This document shows, piece after piece, positions 1 to 8,216 of a DNA stretch of 12,575 nucleotides. A model generated the notes under the pieces. The model did no database searches and was not told the origin of the DNA. It was given only the letters and a program-made list of their open reading frames with translations. The stretch covers positions 1 to 12,575 of the forward strand of contig JAGQRA010000755.1 in assembly GCA_020425885.1 (NCBI GenBank), in the 5' to 3' direction. The position numbers and the translations under genes were made by a program. Position 1 is the stretch's first letter; each line of letters opens with the position of its first letter. The DNA comes from Planctomycetota bacterium (GTDB lineage: Bacteria > Planctomycetota > UBA1135 > UBA2386).

Positions 1-1
1 C

Positions 2-307
2 GCCCTGACCGAGGGCGGCTACGAGGTGATGGAGGCGGTCGACGGGCAGGACTGCGTCGATCAGCTCGGCGGCAAGGCCGTCGACCTCTTCATCACCGAT
101 CTGAACATGCCGCGGCTCGACGGGATCGGCCTGATCAAGGCCATCCGCGCCCACGCCGCGCATCGCGGCGTTCCGATCGTCATGCTGACCACGGAATCCG
201 ATCAGAACAAGAAGATGGAGGGCAAGGCTGCCGGCGCGACCGCCTGGATCGTCAAGCCGTTCCAGAGCGCGCAGCTGCTCGCCGTCGTCAAGAAGATCCT
301 GGGCTGA
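2..307 (+). CDS. cheY: CheY-type single-domain response regulator (5' end outside window)
   Basis: This is a receiver-domain protein that takes phosphate from CheA and carries the signal to the motility machinery. The frame is open to the left window edge. The Asp in D-L-N-M-P-R-L-D-G (codon 98-100) is the phosphoacceptor, the Thr in L-T-T-E (codon 188-190) is the switch residue, and the Lys in V-K-P-F (codon 254-256) completes the active site. Their spacings of 30 and 52 residues equal Asp57/Thr87/Lys109 of E. coli CheY. On that numbering about 24 N-terminal residues, including the acidic Mg-binding pair, are missing. There is no output domain: the protein stops just after the last receiver helix. 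It lies 13 nt before cheA, so the pair is surely cotranscribed. The GTG at 26 is an internal codon, not the start. Confidence 0.95.
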   Translation, partial: ALTEGGYEVMEAVDGQDCVDQLGGKAVDLFITDLNMPRLDGIGLIKAIRAHAAHRGVPIVMLTTESDQNKKMEGKAAGATAWIVKPFQSAQLLAVVKKILG

Positions 308-320
308 GGGGGCCGGTGAG

Positions 321-2381
321 ATGTCCGAGAGCAACATCGAAAGACTGCGCAAGACCTATCTGACCGAGGCCGGAGAGCTGCTCGATGACATCGAGCAGAA
401 GCTGCTCGACCTCGAGAACAATCCCGGTGACATGGACCTCGTCGATCATGTCTTCCGCATCGCCCATACCATCAAGGGCTCCGGTGCGATGTTCGGCTTC
501 GACGACATCGCCCGATTCACGCACGACCTCGAGGACGTCCTGGACAAGGTCCGCGGTGGCAAGCTGGCCGTCACCGCGGAGCTGATCCAGGTGGCGCTGC
601 TGTGCGGCGACCACATCCGCGCCATGGTCGGCGGCAACACCGATGAGGCGGCAGGCGTGGCGCTGCTGGCACGCCTGCGGGGTCTCGGCGCAGCCAGCGC
701 GATGGCGACACCGCCGCCGCCGACCGCCGCCGACGCGGTGACCTATCGCATCGGCATCCGCCTCGACGCCAAGGTGCTGCGGATGGGTACCAATCCGATC
801 CTGCTGCTGCGCGAGCTCCGCGATCTCGGCGAGTGCACCGTCCACGGGCACGATGAAGACCTGCCGCTGTTCGAGGACATGGACCCCGAGCTGTGTTACC
901 TGCACTGGAACGTCACCCTGACGACCACGCACGGCGAGCAGGCCATCCGCGACGTCTTCATCTTCGTCGAAGACGAGTGTGAACTGACGATCGAGGCCTT
1001 GACGCCGGACGCGGCATCGAAGCCCGGAGCCGACGATCCCGATACCGACAGGCTACCCGAAGCGCCCGACGACGGGCCCAGGGTGCTGCTCGAGCAGCCC
1101 CACTCGGCGCCCGGCGGTAGCAGGCGGGCCGGCGGTGACACCGCCAAGAGCATCCGCGTGCCCGCAGCAAGGCTCGACACCTTGGTCGACCTGGTCGGCG
1201 AGCTCGTCATCGCCCAGGCTCGGCTCAGCCAGCTGGCCGCGTCATCCCTCGATCCGAGCCTGCGCTCGATCGCCGAGGACGTAGAACTCCTGAGCAGCAA
1301 CCTGCAGGAGAACGCCATGAGCCTGCGCATGGTGCCGATCGGAACGACCTTCGACCGCTATCGCAGATTGGTGCGCGACCTCTCCAGCGACCTGGGCCGC
1401 GAGGTCAATCTCGTGACCGAGGGCGGCGACACCGAGCTCGACAAGACGGTGATCGAGCGGCTCGGCGACCCGTTGGTCCACATCATCCGCAACAGCATCG
1501 ACCATGGCATCGAGTTGCCCGATGCCCGCGAAGCCGCAGGCAAGCCACGCATCGGCACCGTCCGACTGTCGGCGCGCCACTCCGGCGGCGTCATCGTGGT
1601 CGAGATCGCCGATGATGGCGGCGGACTCGATGCCGAGGGGATCAGGGCCAGGGCGATCGAACGCGGCCTGCTCGCGGCGGACGCAGTCGTCACCGACCAG
1701 CAGCTCTCCGACTTCATCTTCCACCCCGGGTTCTCGACCGCGGCGAAGGTGTCGAACGTGTCCGGGCGCGGCGTCGGCATGGACGTCGTGAAGCGGTCGG
1801 TCGAGGAGCTGCGTGGCACGATCGTGACCATCAGCGCGGCCGGTGAAGGCACCACCTTCACGATCCAGCTGCCGCTGACGCTGGCGATCATCGATGGCCT
1901 GCTGGTCGAGGTCGGCGGCGAGATGCTCGTCATCCCGTTGGAGCTGGTCGGCGAGTGCATCGAGCTGACGCGCGACGACATCGCCCGCCAACACGGTCGC
2001 GAGGTCGCCGAGGTGCGCGGGCATCTGGTACCCTACGTCGAGCTGCGCAAGTGGATCGGCCTCCACGGCGAACGACCTGCCATCGAGCAGGTCGTGCTCA
2101 TCGAGTTCGAGGGCAGATCGTTCGGTCTGGTCGTCGACGGGGTCGTCGGTCAGATCCAGGCGGTCATCAAGAGCCTCGGCAAGCTGTACGAGAACATCGA
2201 CGGCATCGCCGGCGGCACCATCCTCGGGGACGGCAACGTGGCCTTGATCGTCGACGCCCCACAGCTGTTGCGCAAGGTCATGAGTTCCGGGGATTCCATG
2301 GGCAACCTGACGCCTTCGGAGCGGGCCGCTCCGGACCGCCGACCATCAGGGCAAGTCACATGCGCGGGCATCGCGCGATGA
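321..2381 (+). CDS. cheA: Chemotaxis sensor histidine kinase CheA
   Basis: CheA autophosphorylates under receptor control and passes the phosphate to CheY and CheB. At 686 aa it is near the usual length. Domains in order: an HPt domain (about 1-105) with phospho-His49 in A-H-T-I-K-G-S-G; a P2-position domain (about 140-230, likely docking for CheY/CheB) between low-complexity linkers; the P3 dimerisation helices from about 276; and the HATPase domain with N box H387-x-x-R-N391, G1 box D431-D-G-G-G, F box around 465 and G2 box G482-R-G-V-G-M. A CheW-like P5 domain (about 521-665) couples it to receptors. All catalytic boxes are intact. The final 25 or so residues are unconserved and polar. The ATG follows a G-A-G-G-G-G-G Shine-Dalgarno sequence at 306-312 with an 8-nt spacer. 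P2 is assigned by position and is the least certain domain. Confidence 0.97.
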   Translation: MSESNIERLRKTYLTEAGELLDDIEQKLLDLENNPGDMDLVDHVFRIAHTIKGSGAMFGFDDIARFTHDLEDVLDKVRGGKLAVTAELIQVALLCGDHIRAMVGGNTDEAAGVALLARLRGLGAASAMATPPPPTAADAVTYRIGIRLDAKVLRMGTNPILLLRELRDLGECTVHGHDEDLPLFEDMDPELCYLHWNVTLTTTHGEQAIRDVFIFVEDECELTIEALTPDAASKPGADDPDTDRLPEAPDDGPRVLLEQPHSAPGGSRRAGGDTAKSIRVPAARLDTLVDLVGELVIAQARLSQLAASSLDPSLRSIAEDVELLSSNLQENAMSLRMVPIGTTFDRYRRLVRDLSSDLGREVNLVTEGGDTELDKTVIERLGDPLVHIIRNSIDHGIELPDAREAAGKPRIGTVRLSARHSGGVIVVEIADDGGGLDAEGIRARAIERGLLAADAVVTDQQLSDFIFHPGFSTAAKVSNVSGRGVGMDVVKRSVEELRGTIVTISAAGEGTTFTIQLPLTLAIIDGLLVEVGGEMLVIPLELVGECIELTRDDIARQHGREVAEVRGHLVPYVELRKWIGLHGERPAIEQVVLIEFEGRSFGLVVDGVVGQIQAVIKSLGKLYENIDGIAGGTILGDGNVALIVDAPQLLRKVMSSGDSMGNLTPSERAAPDRRPSGQVTCAGIAR

Positions 2382-2400
2382 ACACGAAGACAGACAACCA

Positions 2401-2408
2401 GGGGGAAG
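2401..2408 (+). promoter_or_regulatory. Ribosome binding site of the MCP gene
   Basis: G-G-G-G-G-A-A-G lies 4 nt before the ATG at 2413 (the purine run extends to the start codon). It is the clearest Shine-Dalgarno-like run in the cheA-MCP gap and fixes the receptor start directly ahead of its TM1 segment. Confidence 0.6.
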
Positions 2409-2412
2409 AGAG

Positions 2413-4923
2413 ATGAGACTGACAATCAAGGTGAAACTGCTGTTCGGCTTCGGTGCCGTTCTCGCGCTGCTGATCGCATGCGTCTACATGGCCGACGGCA
2501 GCATGGCCGGCCTCAATGACCAGGTGAACTCGATCGTCGACGTGTCGGCCGAACGGGTCAAGCTGGCCGCCCGCATCAACCAGGACCTGCTGACGATCTC
2601 GCGGGCCGAGAAGAACGTCATCCTGGCCTCGAGCCAGGACGAGATGACCGGCTACGTCGAGACGATCGGCAGCACCAAACAGGCGATGCAGGCCCGGCGC
2701 GAGCAGCTGCGGGGCCTCGTCAGCGAGGCGGGCAAGGCCAAGCTCGATCAATTCGCCGCCAAGTGGGACGAGTACGTCAAGATCAACGACGAGGTCGTGA
2801 AGCTGGCGCGGCTCAACTCGAACGTCCGAGCGCGGCAGATGTCCTCGACGACGGTGCGCGAGTCCTACGAGGCCGCCGAGGCCTCGATGCGGGCGATTGC
2901 GAACATGAACGATGACCAGGCGGTGGCCGCCCGCAAGGATGCGGAAACCGCCGCAACCAGGGTCGAACTCGGCAACCATATGCTGCAGGGCTTGCTGCGG
3001 ATCTCGCGCACCGAGAGGAGCATCGTGCTCGCGACCACCGCCGCAGCTCGCGACCAACTGGAGGGCACGACCAGGACCTTGATCGGGGACCTCCAGACCC
3101 GCGGCCAGCAGCTGCGCCAACTGGAGGCCGACGCCGGCGTGACCCAAGTCGACGCCTTCTCGAGCAAGTGGAGCGAATACGTCTCGATCAACGAGGAGGT
3201 CCGCAGGCTGGCCCGCAGTGAAGCCGGCACCGAAGCGCTGGCGTTGTCCGATGGCACCGGTCGCGCCGCGCTGGATCAGTGCGAGGCCATGCTGACCAGG
3301 ATCGTCGACGCCAATGAGGCGGCGGCGACCGAGGCACGGACCAGCGCTGCCAGGTCTGCCACGCGGGCTCTCATTGCAGCCAGCATCATCCAGGCCATGC
3401 TCGCCACCCACTGCGCCGAGAAGAGCCTGATCCTCGAGACGTCGACCGCAGGTATGGACAAGCACGCCGCCGAGATCGCGGCCAGCGTTGCCCAGGTTGC
3501 GTCCTTCCAGGCCGAACTCGAGCAGCTCGCCACCGCCGAGGGCAAGGCCAGGATCCGCGACTTCAACGCCACCTGGGCCAGCTTCCTGGCAGGCAATGCC
3601 GAGGTGCGCGGCATCAGTCGTGAGAACGGTAATCAGCGGGCGTTCGACCTGGCCGCCGCCGAGGGTCGCACTCTGTCCGACGCGTGTGCCGCGCTGATGC
3701 GCGACATCGTCGAGCTCAGCGACGCCGGCATGGCCGCCGACAAGGAGACCAGCGACGCCGTGTACGCCTCGTCGCGCCACGCGCTGCTGTGGCTGAGCGG
3801 CATCAGCATCGCCTTCGCCGTGCTGGTGAGCCTGTGGATCATCATCGGCATCAGCCGCGGCCTGCGGTCCGCGCTCGGCTCGACGCAGGCCATCGCCCAG
3901 GGCGACCTGACCCAGGACATCGAGGTCCGCAGTCGCGACGAGATCGGCGACCTGCTGACCGCGATGCGCGCCATGCTGGTCAAGCTGCGCACCATCGTCG
4001 GCAGCGTCTCCTCGGCCTCGGACGCCGTCGCCGGCGGCAGCACCGAACTCAGCCAGACCTCGCAGGAGATGTCGAACGGCGCGACCGAACAGGCCTCGTC
4101 GATCGAAGAGATCACCTCGTCGATGGAGGAGATGACGGCGACCATCCGGCAGAACGCCGAGAATGCAGCGCAGACCGAGAAGATCGCCACCAAGTGCTCG
4201 ACCGACGCGGCCGAGGGCGGCGCGGCGGTCGGACAGACGGTCGAGGCGATGAAGAGCATCGCCGACAAGATCGGCATCATCGAGGAGATCGCGCGTCAGA
4301 CCAACCTGCTGGCGCTCAACGCCGCGATCGAGGCCGCGCGCGCCGGCGAGCACGGCAAGGGCTTCGCGGTCGTCGCCTCGGAGGTGCGCAAGCTCGCCGA
4401 GCGCAGCCAGAACGCCGCCGGCGAGATCAGCGAGCTGTCGTCCTCGAGCGTCGAGGTCGCGATCAAGGCCGGCGACATGCTGCAGAAGATCGTGCCGGAC
4501 ATCCAGCGGACGGCCGACCTCGTGCAGGAGATCAGCTCGGCCAGCAAGGAGCAGGATGCCGGTGCCGGTCAGATCAACAAGGCGATCCAGGAGCTGGACA
4601 GCGTGATCCAGAACAACGCCTCGGCGTCCGAGGAGATGTCGGCCACGGCCGAGGAGCTGGCCGGCCAGGCCGAGCAGCTGCAGGACACGATGGGCTTCTT
4701 CACCGTCGACGAAGCCGGGCACGCTCCGCGCCAGGGCAAGAAGGCTCCGGCGCAGAGCCGCCGCCGCGCGCCGGCGACGGCCAAGGCCAAGGTCAGCCGG
4801 GCTCGCCCCGCGCCGCCGCGGATCGATGACGTGCCGCCGGCCTTCGACCGCGATGCGGGTGGCGGCATCGACCTGGATCTGGACGTCGAGAGCGTCACCG
4901 ACGACGAGTTCGTCAAGTACTAG
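2413..4923 (+). CDS. Methyl-accepting chemotaxis protein with triplicated helical sensor region
   Basis: This transmembrane chemoreceptor (836 aa) controls CheA through CheW. TM1 is at about 9-27 and TM2 at about 457-481. Between them lie about 430 extracytoplasmic, mostly helical residues made of three tandem 135-residue units resembling the 4HB_MCP type. A HAMP domain (about 482-530) is followed by the signalling hairpin, whose tip region [16 protein letters not shown] is at 625-640. Against E. coli Tsr as I recall it, each arm is one heptad shorter, suggesting class 34H. Consensus methylation pairs are E565/E566, E572/E573, E740/E741 and, less perfectly, E747/E748. The tail (764-836) is basic, Pro/Ala-rich, then acidic, and ends E-F-V-K-Y, a possible CheR/CheB-docking pentapeptide. 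A strong Shine-Dalgarno sequence sets the start. The ligand cannot be predicted. Confidence 0.96.
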   Translation: MRLTIKVKLLFGFGAVLALLIACVYMADGSMAGLNDQVNSIVDVSAERVKLAARINQDLLTISRAEKNVILASSQDEMTGYVETIGSTKQAMQARREQLRGLVSEAGKAKLDQFAAKWDEYVKINDEVVKLARLNSNVRARQMSSTTVRESYEAAEASMRAIANMNDDQAVAARKDAETAATRVELGNHMLQGLLRISRTERSIVLATTAAARDQLEGTTRTLIGDLQTRGQQLRQLEADAGVTQVDAFSSKWSEYVSINEEVRRLARSEAGTEALALSDGTGRAALDQCEAMLTRIVDANEAAATEARTSAARSATRALIAASIIQAMLATHCAEKSLILETSTAGMDKHAAEIAASVAQVASFQAELEQLATAEGKARIRDFNATWASFLAGNAEVRGISRENGNQRAFDLAAAEGRTLSDACAALMRDIVELSDAGMAADKETSDAVYASSRHALLWLSGISIAFAVLVSLWIIIGISRGLRSALGSTQAIAQGDLTQDIEVRSRDEIGDLLTAMRAMLVKLRTIVGSVSSASDAVAGGSTELSQTSQEMSNGATEQASSIEEITSSMEEMTATIRQNAENAAQTEKIATKCSTDAAEGGAAVGQTVEAMKSIADKIGIIEEIARQTNLLALNAAIEAARAGEHGKGFAVVASEVRKLAERSQNAAGEISELSSSSVEVAIKAGDMLQKIVPDIQRTADLVQEISSASKEQDAGAGQINKAIQELDSVIQNNASASEEMSATAEELAGQAEQLQDTMGFFTVDEAGHAPRQGKKAPAQSRRRAPATAKAKVSRARPAPPRIDDVPPAFDRDAGGGIDLDLDVESVTDDEFVKY
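2548..3762 (+). repeat. Three in-frame 405-nt (135-aa) coding repeats in the MCP sensor region
   Basis: Three tandem units cover about residues 46-180, 181-315 and 316-450 of the receptor. Anchors recur exactly 135 residues apart: S63-R-A-E-K / S198-R-T-E-R / H333-C-A-E-K; K117-W-D-E-Y / K252-W-S-E-Y / T387-W-A-S-F; and E156/E291 and C290/C425. Copies 1 and 2 are closest and copy 3 is more diverged. No insertion or deletion is needed between the anchors. The exact boundaries are arbitrary by a circular shift. The nucleotide sequences have diverged, so this is an old protein-level duplication, not a recent DNA repeat. Confidence 0.85.
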
Positions 4924-4935
4924 GGGAGCAGGACA

Positions 4936-5469
4936 ATGAGCGAACAGCAAGCTTCACAGTCTGGTCAGTACCTCACCTTCAGGCTCGACGAGGAGGTCTA
5001 CGCCCTCGAGATCAGCAAGGTGCGTGAGGTGCTGGAGTTCAAGAAGGCGACGCGGGTACCGCGGACCCCGGCCTACATGCGCGGCGTCATCAACCTGCGT
5101 GGCAACGTCGTCGCCGTGGTCGACCTCAAGCAGCGCTTCGGCATGGGGCGCACCGAGACCACGATCGACACCTGCAGCGTCATCGTCGAGATTCCTGTCG
5201 ACGGTCAGGAAGTCGTCCTCGGGGTGCTCGCCGATGCGGTCCAGGAGGTGATCGAGCTCGAATCGGGGCTGATCGAGCCGCCGCCTCAGATCGGCACCCG
5301 ACTCGACGTCGACTTCATCAAGGGCATGGGCAAGCAGGATGACGAGTTCATCATCATCCTCGACATCGACCGCGTGTTCTCGTCAGAGGATCTCGACCTG
5401 GCCAGGCAAACCGATTCGATGTCCGCCAACCGGGCTGAAGTGTGCGTGGATGCCGGCGGCGAAGCCTGA
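4936..5469 (+). CDS. cheW: Chemotaxis adaptor protein CheW
   Basis: CheW bridges receptors and the P5 domain of CheA in the cytoplasmic array. The 177-aa product is a single CheW domain with the hallmark R49-G-V-I-N-L-R-G-N-V-V-A-V-V-D-L stretch and the second half-barrel motif L-G-V-L-A-D-A-V-Q-E-V. It is slightly longer than E. coli CheW because of a polar C-terminal extension of about 20 residues after the last conserved helix. The start lies 12 nt after the receptor stop, with A-G-G-G-G-A-G plus A-G-G-A just upstream. Its 3' end overlaps cheR by 20 nt, which suggests translational coupling. Confidence 0.96.
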   Translation: MSEQQASQSGQYLTFRLDEEVYALEISKVREVLEFKKATRVPRTPAYMRGVINLRGNVVAVVDLKQRFGMGRTETTIDTCSVIVEIPVDGQEVVLGVLADAVQEVIELESGLIEPPPQIGTRLDVDFIKGMGKQDDEFIIILDIDRVFSSEDLDLARQTDSMSANRAEVCVDAGGEA

Positions 5470-6325
5470 TACCCGTCGTCGGCGCGACGCCGAGACATGC
5501 AGGATCTCGGTCGGTGACTACCGTCGCCTGACCGGGTTCATCCATGAATTCCTCGGCATCACCCTGCCGGACAAGAAGCGCGCCATGGTGGAAGCCCGGC
5601 TGCGACGCCGCCTCCGTCACCTCGGGATGGCCTCGTTCCGCGACTACGTCGCCTACGCCCTCGACGACGAGGGCAGCGGAGAGGAGCTGCCACACCTGAT
5701 CGACGCGATCACGACCAACAAGACCGACTTCTTCCGCGAGCCGCACCACTTCGAGTACCTCAAAGGGACCGTCGTGCCAACCCTGGCGGCCTCGATCGGT
5801 GCGGGGGTGCGGCGCCCGTTCTCGGTCTGGAGCGCCGCCTGCTCCAGCGGCGAGGAGCCCTACACCTTGGCGATGGTGCTGAGTGATGTCGCGGCCAGCA
5901 GACCGGACTTCGACTTCCGGATCTGCGCCTCCGACATCTCGCCCGGCATCCTCAGGCAGGCCGTGCGCGGAGTATACGACGCGGCGCGGGTCGACCCGGT
6001 GCCGATGGCGATGCGCAAGCGCTACCTGCTGCGCGGAACCGGGGCCCAGTCCGAGCGGGTCAAGGTCGCCGCCGAGGTGCAACGACGCATCACGTTCAGA
6101 CAGCAGAACCTGAAGGACCCGTTCGTGCTGCATCGGGCGCTGGACGTCGTGTTCTGCCGCAATGTCCTCATCTACTTCGACTGGCCGACGCGACGCGACA
6201 TCATCGCCCGCATCTGCGAGCGGCTCTCGCCCGGCGGATACCTGATGTTGGGCCACTCGGAGACCATCCACGGGCTGGACCTACCGCTCGATTCCGTCGC
6301 ACCAACGACCTACCGGCTGCGATGA
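5450..6325 (+). CDS. cheR: Chemotaxis protein methyltransferase CheR
   Basis: CheR transfers methyl groups from S-adenosylmethionine to receptor glutamates. With the ATG at 5450 the product is 291 aa, normal for the family. An N-terminal helical domain contains the R-A-M-V-E-A-R-L-R-R-R-L segment and T88-T-N-K-T-D-F-F-R-E. The SAM-binding motif is S125-V-W-S-A-A-C-S-S-G-E-E-P-Y, and F235-C-R-N-V-L-I-Y-F-D marks the catalytic core. The beta-subdomain carries R195-G-T-G, the loop associated with CheR proteins that dock on receptor pentapeptides. The frame is also open further upstream inside cheW, but 5450 is the last in-frame start codon before the conserved region; no ATG, GTG or TTG follows before it. 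The resulting 20-nt overlap with cheW is ordinary for an operon. Confidence 0.95.
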   Translation: MPAAKPDTRRRRDAETCRISVGDYRRLTGFIHEFLGITLPDKKRAMVEARLRRRLRHLGMASFRDYVAYALDDEGSGEELPHLIDAITTNKTDFFREPHHFEYLKGTVVPTLAASIGAGVRRPFSVWSAACSSGEEPYTLAMVLSDVAASRPDFDFRICASDISPGILRQAVRGVYDAARVDPVPMAMRKRYLLRGTGAQSERVKVAAEVQRRITFRQQNLKDPFVLHRALDVVFCRNVLIYFDWPTRRDIIARICERLSPGGYLMLGHSETIHGLDLPLDSVAPTTYRLR

Positions 6326-6339
6326 CCTCGGTGTGAGCA

Positions 6340-7431
6340 ATGAAGAAGATCAACGTCCTCATCGTCGATGACTCCTCGGTCGTCAGGCAGACGCTGACCG
6401 AGATCCTGCAGTCCGACCCCGAGATCGTCGTGATGGCGACGGCACCCGATCCTGTGGTGGCGGCCTCGAAGCTGCGCCAGCAGGTCCCCGACGTCATCAC
6501 GCTCGACATCGAGATGCCGCGCATGGACGGCATCTCTTTTCTGCGCAAGCTGATGAGCCAGCATCCGATCCCGGTCGTGGTCTGCTCCAGCCTCGCGGCC
6601 GAGGGTGCCGAGACGACGTTGCGCGCGCTCGAGTACGGCGCCGTCGAGATCATCGAGAAGCCGGCCCTCGGCACCCGGCAGTTCCTCGAGGAGTCGAGGA
6701 TCAGGATCTGCGATGCGGTCAAGGCCGCGGCCAAGGCCCGGATCGGCAGCATCAAGAAGGCGCCGCCGCGGGCGCAACCCAAGCTGACGGCCGACGCGAT
6801 GCTGCCGGCGCCGGCGCGATCGCGCGCCATGCTCGAGACGACCGAGAAGATCCTCGTCGTCGGCGCCTCGACGGGCGGCACCCAGGCCCTCGAGTCGTTC
6901 CTGCTCGAGCTGGACGGCGACTCGCCCGGCGTGGTCATCGTGCAGCACATGCCGGAGAACTTCACGGCGTCCTTCGCCCGTCGACTGAACCACGAGTGCG
7001 AAGTCACCGTCAAGGAGGCGGAGAACGGCGACCCGGTCCTGCGTGGCCACGCGCTGATCGCCAAGGGCAATCACCACATGCTGCTGAAACGCAGCGGTGC
7101 GCGCTATTACGTCGAGGTCAAGCAGGGCCCCCTCGTCAACCGCCACCGGCCATCGGTCGACGTGCTGTTCCGTTCGGCGGCGCGCTACGCCGGCGCCAAT
7201 GCGGTCGGCATCATCATGACCGGCATGGGTGACGACGGCGCCCGGGGCATGGCCGAGATGAAGTCGGCCGGGGCCTGGAACATCGCCCAGGACGAGGCCT
7301 CCTGCGTGGTCTTCGGCATGCCGCAGGAAGCGATCAAGCACGGCGGCGTCGATCAGATCCTGCCGCTCGATCGCATCGCCCGCGAAGCCGTCGCGGCCTG
7401 CGCGCGGCACCCGCGACGACAGTCGCGGTAG
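6340..7431 (+). CDS. cheB: Chemotaxis response regulator / protein-glutamate methylesterase CheB
   Basis: CheB removes receptor methyl groups when phosphorylated by CheA, opposing CheR. The 363-aa protein has an N-terminal receiver domain (about 1-125) with acidic pair D10-D11, phosphoacceptor D56 in [10 protein letters not shown], and the conserved Lys in E-K-P-A. A basic linker (about 130-165) leads to the esterase domain. There the catalytic residues are S177 (G-A-S-T-G-G), H203 (V-Q-H-M-P) and D299 (G-M-G-D-D-G-A-R-G), matching Ser164/His190/Asp286 of E. coli. All key residues are present, so the enzyme should be active. It starts 14 nt after cheR with only a weak purine-rich site (G-T-G-T-G-A-G) upstream. 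Confidence 0.97.
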   Translation: MKKINVLIVDDSSVVRQTLTEILQSDPEIVVMATAPDPVVAASKLRQQVPDVITLDIEMPRMDGISFLRKLMSQHPIPVVVCSSLAAEGAETTLRALEYGAVEIIEKPALGTRQFLEESRIRICDAVKAAAKARIGSIKKAPPRAQPKLTADAMLPAPARSRAMLETTEKILVVGASTGGTQALESFLLELDGDSPGVVIVQHMPENFTASFARRLNHECEVTVKEAENGDPVLRGHALIAKGNHHMLLKRSGARYYVEVKQGPLVNRHRPSVDVLFRSAARYAGANAVGIIMTGMGDDGARGMAEMKSAGAWNIAQDEASCVVFGMPQEAIKHGGVDQILPLDRIAREAVAACARHPRRQSR

Positions 7432-7443
7432 CCGCCAGCCGCC

Positions 7444-8037
7444 ATGGACACGTTTCGGAAGGGTGGTCGGGAGTGGGTGCGATTGCTGCCCGGGGAGTAC
7501 CACGGTATGCGCAGCGGTGCCGTGTTGACGACCCTGCTCGGCTCCTGCGTGGCCGCCTGCCTGTTCGACCCCGTGAACGGGATCGCCGGCATGAACCACT
7601 TCCTGATCGCCGACACGAATCGCGACGTCGCCGACCTGCACTCTGAAGCCAGCCGCTACGGTGTCCAGTCCATGGAGCTGCTGATCAACAGCATGATGCG
7701 CCTCGGGGCCGACCGCGCCAACCTGCGCGCGAAGGCCTTCGGCGGTGGCGAGGTGCTCGACATGGGGCTGCCCCCTGACCGCACCTCGATCGGTGCGGGC
7801 AATTGCCGCTTCATCACAGGCTTCCTCCAGGCCGAGGGCATTCCTCTGCTGGCCTCGGCCTTGGGCGGCGAGCACGGGCGCGTGATCCGCTTCGATACCC
7901 TCGACTTCACGGTCGGCGTCAAGCAGATCCAGAGGTCGAAGACGGCCAAGGTGGCCCGCGCCGACAGTGAGCAATTGAAGAGGCAGCTGGCCCGACAGCG
8001 CCCGGTTGCCGCCGATGTGGATATCTGGTTGGGCTGA
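7444..8037 (+). CDS. cheD: Chemoreceptor glutamine deamidase CheD
   Basis: CheD hydrolyses receptor glutamine side chains to glutamate, and in several bacteria it partners the phosphatase CheC. The 197-aa product shows the family core: P-G-E-Y near the N terminus, T29-T-L-L-G-S-C35-V-A and G-M-N-H52-F. Cys35, His52 and Thr29 keep the spacings of the C27/H44/T21 catalytic triad of Thermotoga maritima CheD. The G-G-G-E segment and the G-A-G-N-C-R-F stretch are also typical. A basic and acidic C-terminal extension of about 30 residues follows the fold. It begins 12 nt after cheB without a visible Shine-Dalgarno sequence. It is the last che gene here; no cheC is seen in the window. Confidence 0.95.
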   Translation: MDTFRKGGREWVRLLPGEYHGMRSGAVLTTLLGSCVAACLFDPVNGIAGMNHFLIADTNRDVADLHSEASRYGVQSMELLINSMMRLGADRANLRAKAFGGGEVLDMGLPPDRTSIGAGNCRFITGFLQAEGIPLLASALGGEHGRVIRFDTLDFTVGVKQIQRSKTAKVARADSEQLKRQLARQRPVAADVDIWLG

Positions 8038-8082
8038 GTGCCGTCCACACGGCCATCGCCACCGATCGGGTTCCGATGCCGT

Positions 8083-8139
8083 GTTCACGACTTCCCGTCC
8101 CGCCGGACGGATCCGGCTCGAAGTGTCCGGATCGTGAAC
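8083..8139 (+). other. Nested inverted repeats; candidate structured RNA or terminator after cheD
   Basis: In the 179-nt gap between cheD and the Kelch gene, G-T-T-C-A-C-G-A (8083-8090) can pair over 8 bp with T-C-G-T-G-A-A-C (8132-8139). Inside it, C-C-G-T-C-C (8095-8100) pairs with G-G-A-C-G-G (8105-8110) across a 4-nt loop, and T-C-C-G-G (8112-8116) pairs with C-C-G-G-A (8127-8131). Together they can form a three-way junction. If the outer stem opens, the last hairpin can grow to 7 bp (8110-8116 with 8127-8133). There is no T-run afterwards, so it is not a textbook intrinsic terminator. It could end the che transcript or act in the leader of the next gene. The rest of the gap shows no convincing promoter. 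Confidence 0.35.
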
Positions 8140-8216
8140 GGTCGGCCCCATGAAAGCGACCCGGCCCGCGAGTTGCCTCGAAGCCCGCCACCATTCGACA
8201 GCGACCCCTCTCCGCC

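Noticed and set aside
2356..4950. An 864-codon open frame on the minus strand opposite the receptor gene
   Set aside because: Composition is low-complexity Arg/Gly/Asp/Leu with no recognisable domain, and it mirrors the codon pattern of the clearly real MCP gene. High GC at third positions keeps the antisense frame open.
5339..5449. Upstream extension of the cheR frame into cheW
   Set aside because: The extra residues are Ser/Thr-rich and unlike any CheR N terminus. The ATG at 5450 gives a family-normal length and a short operon-type overlap.
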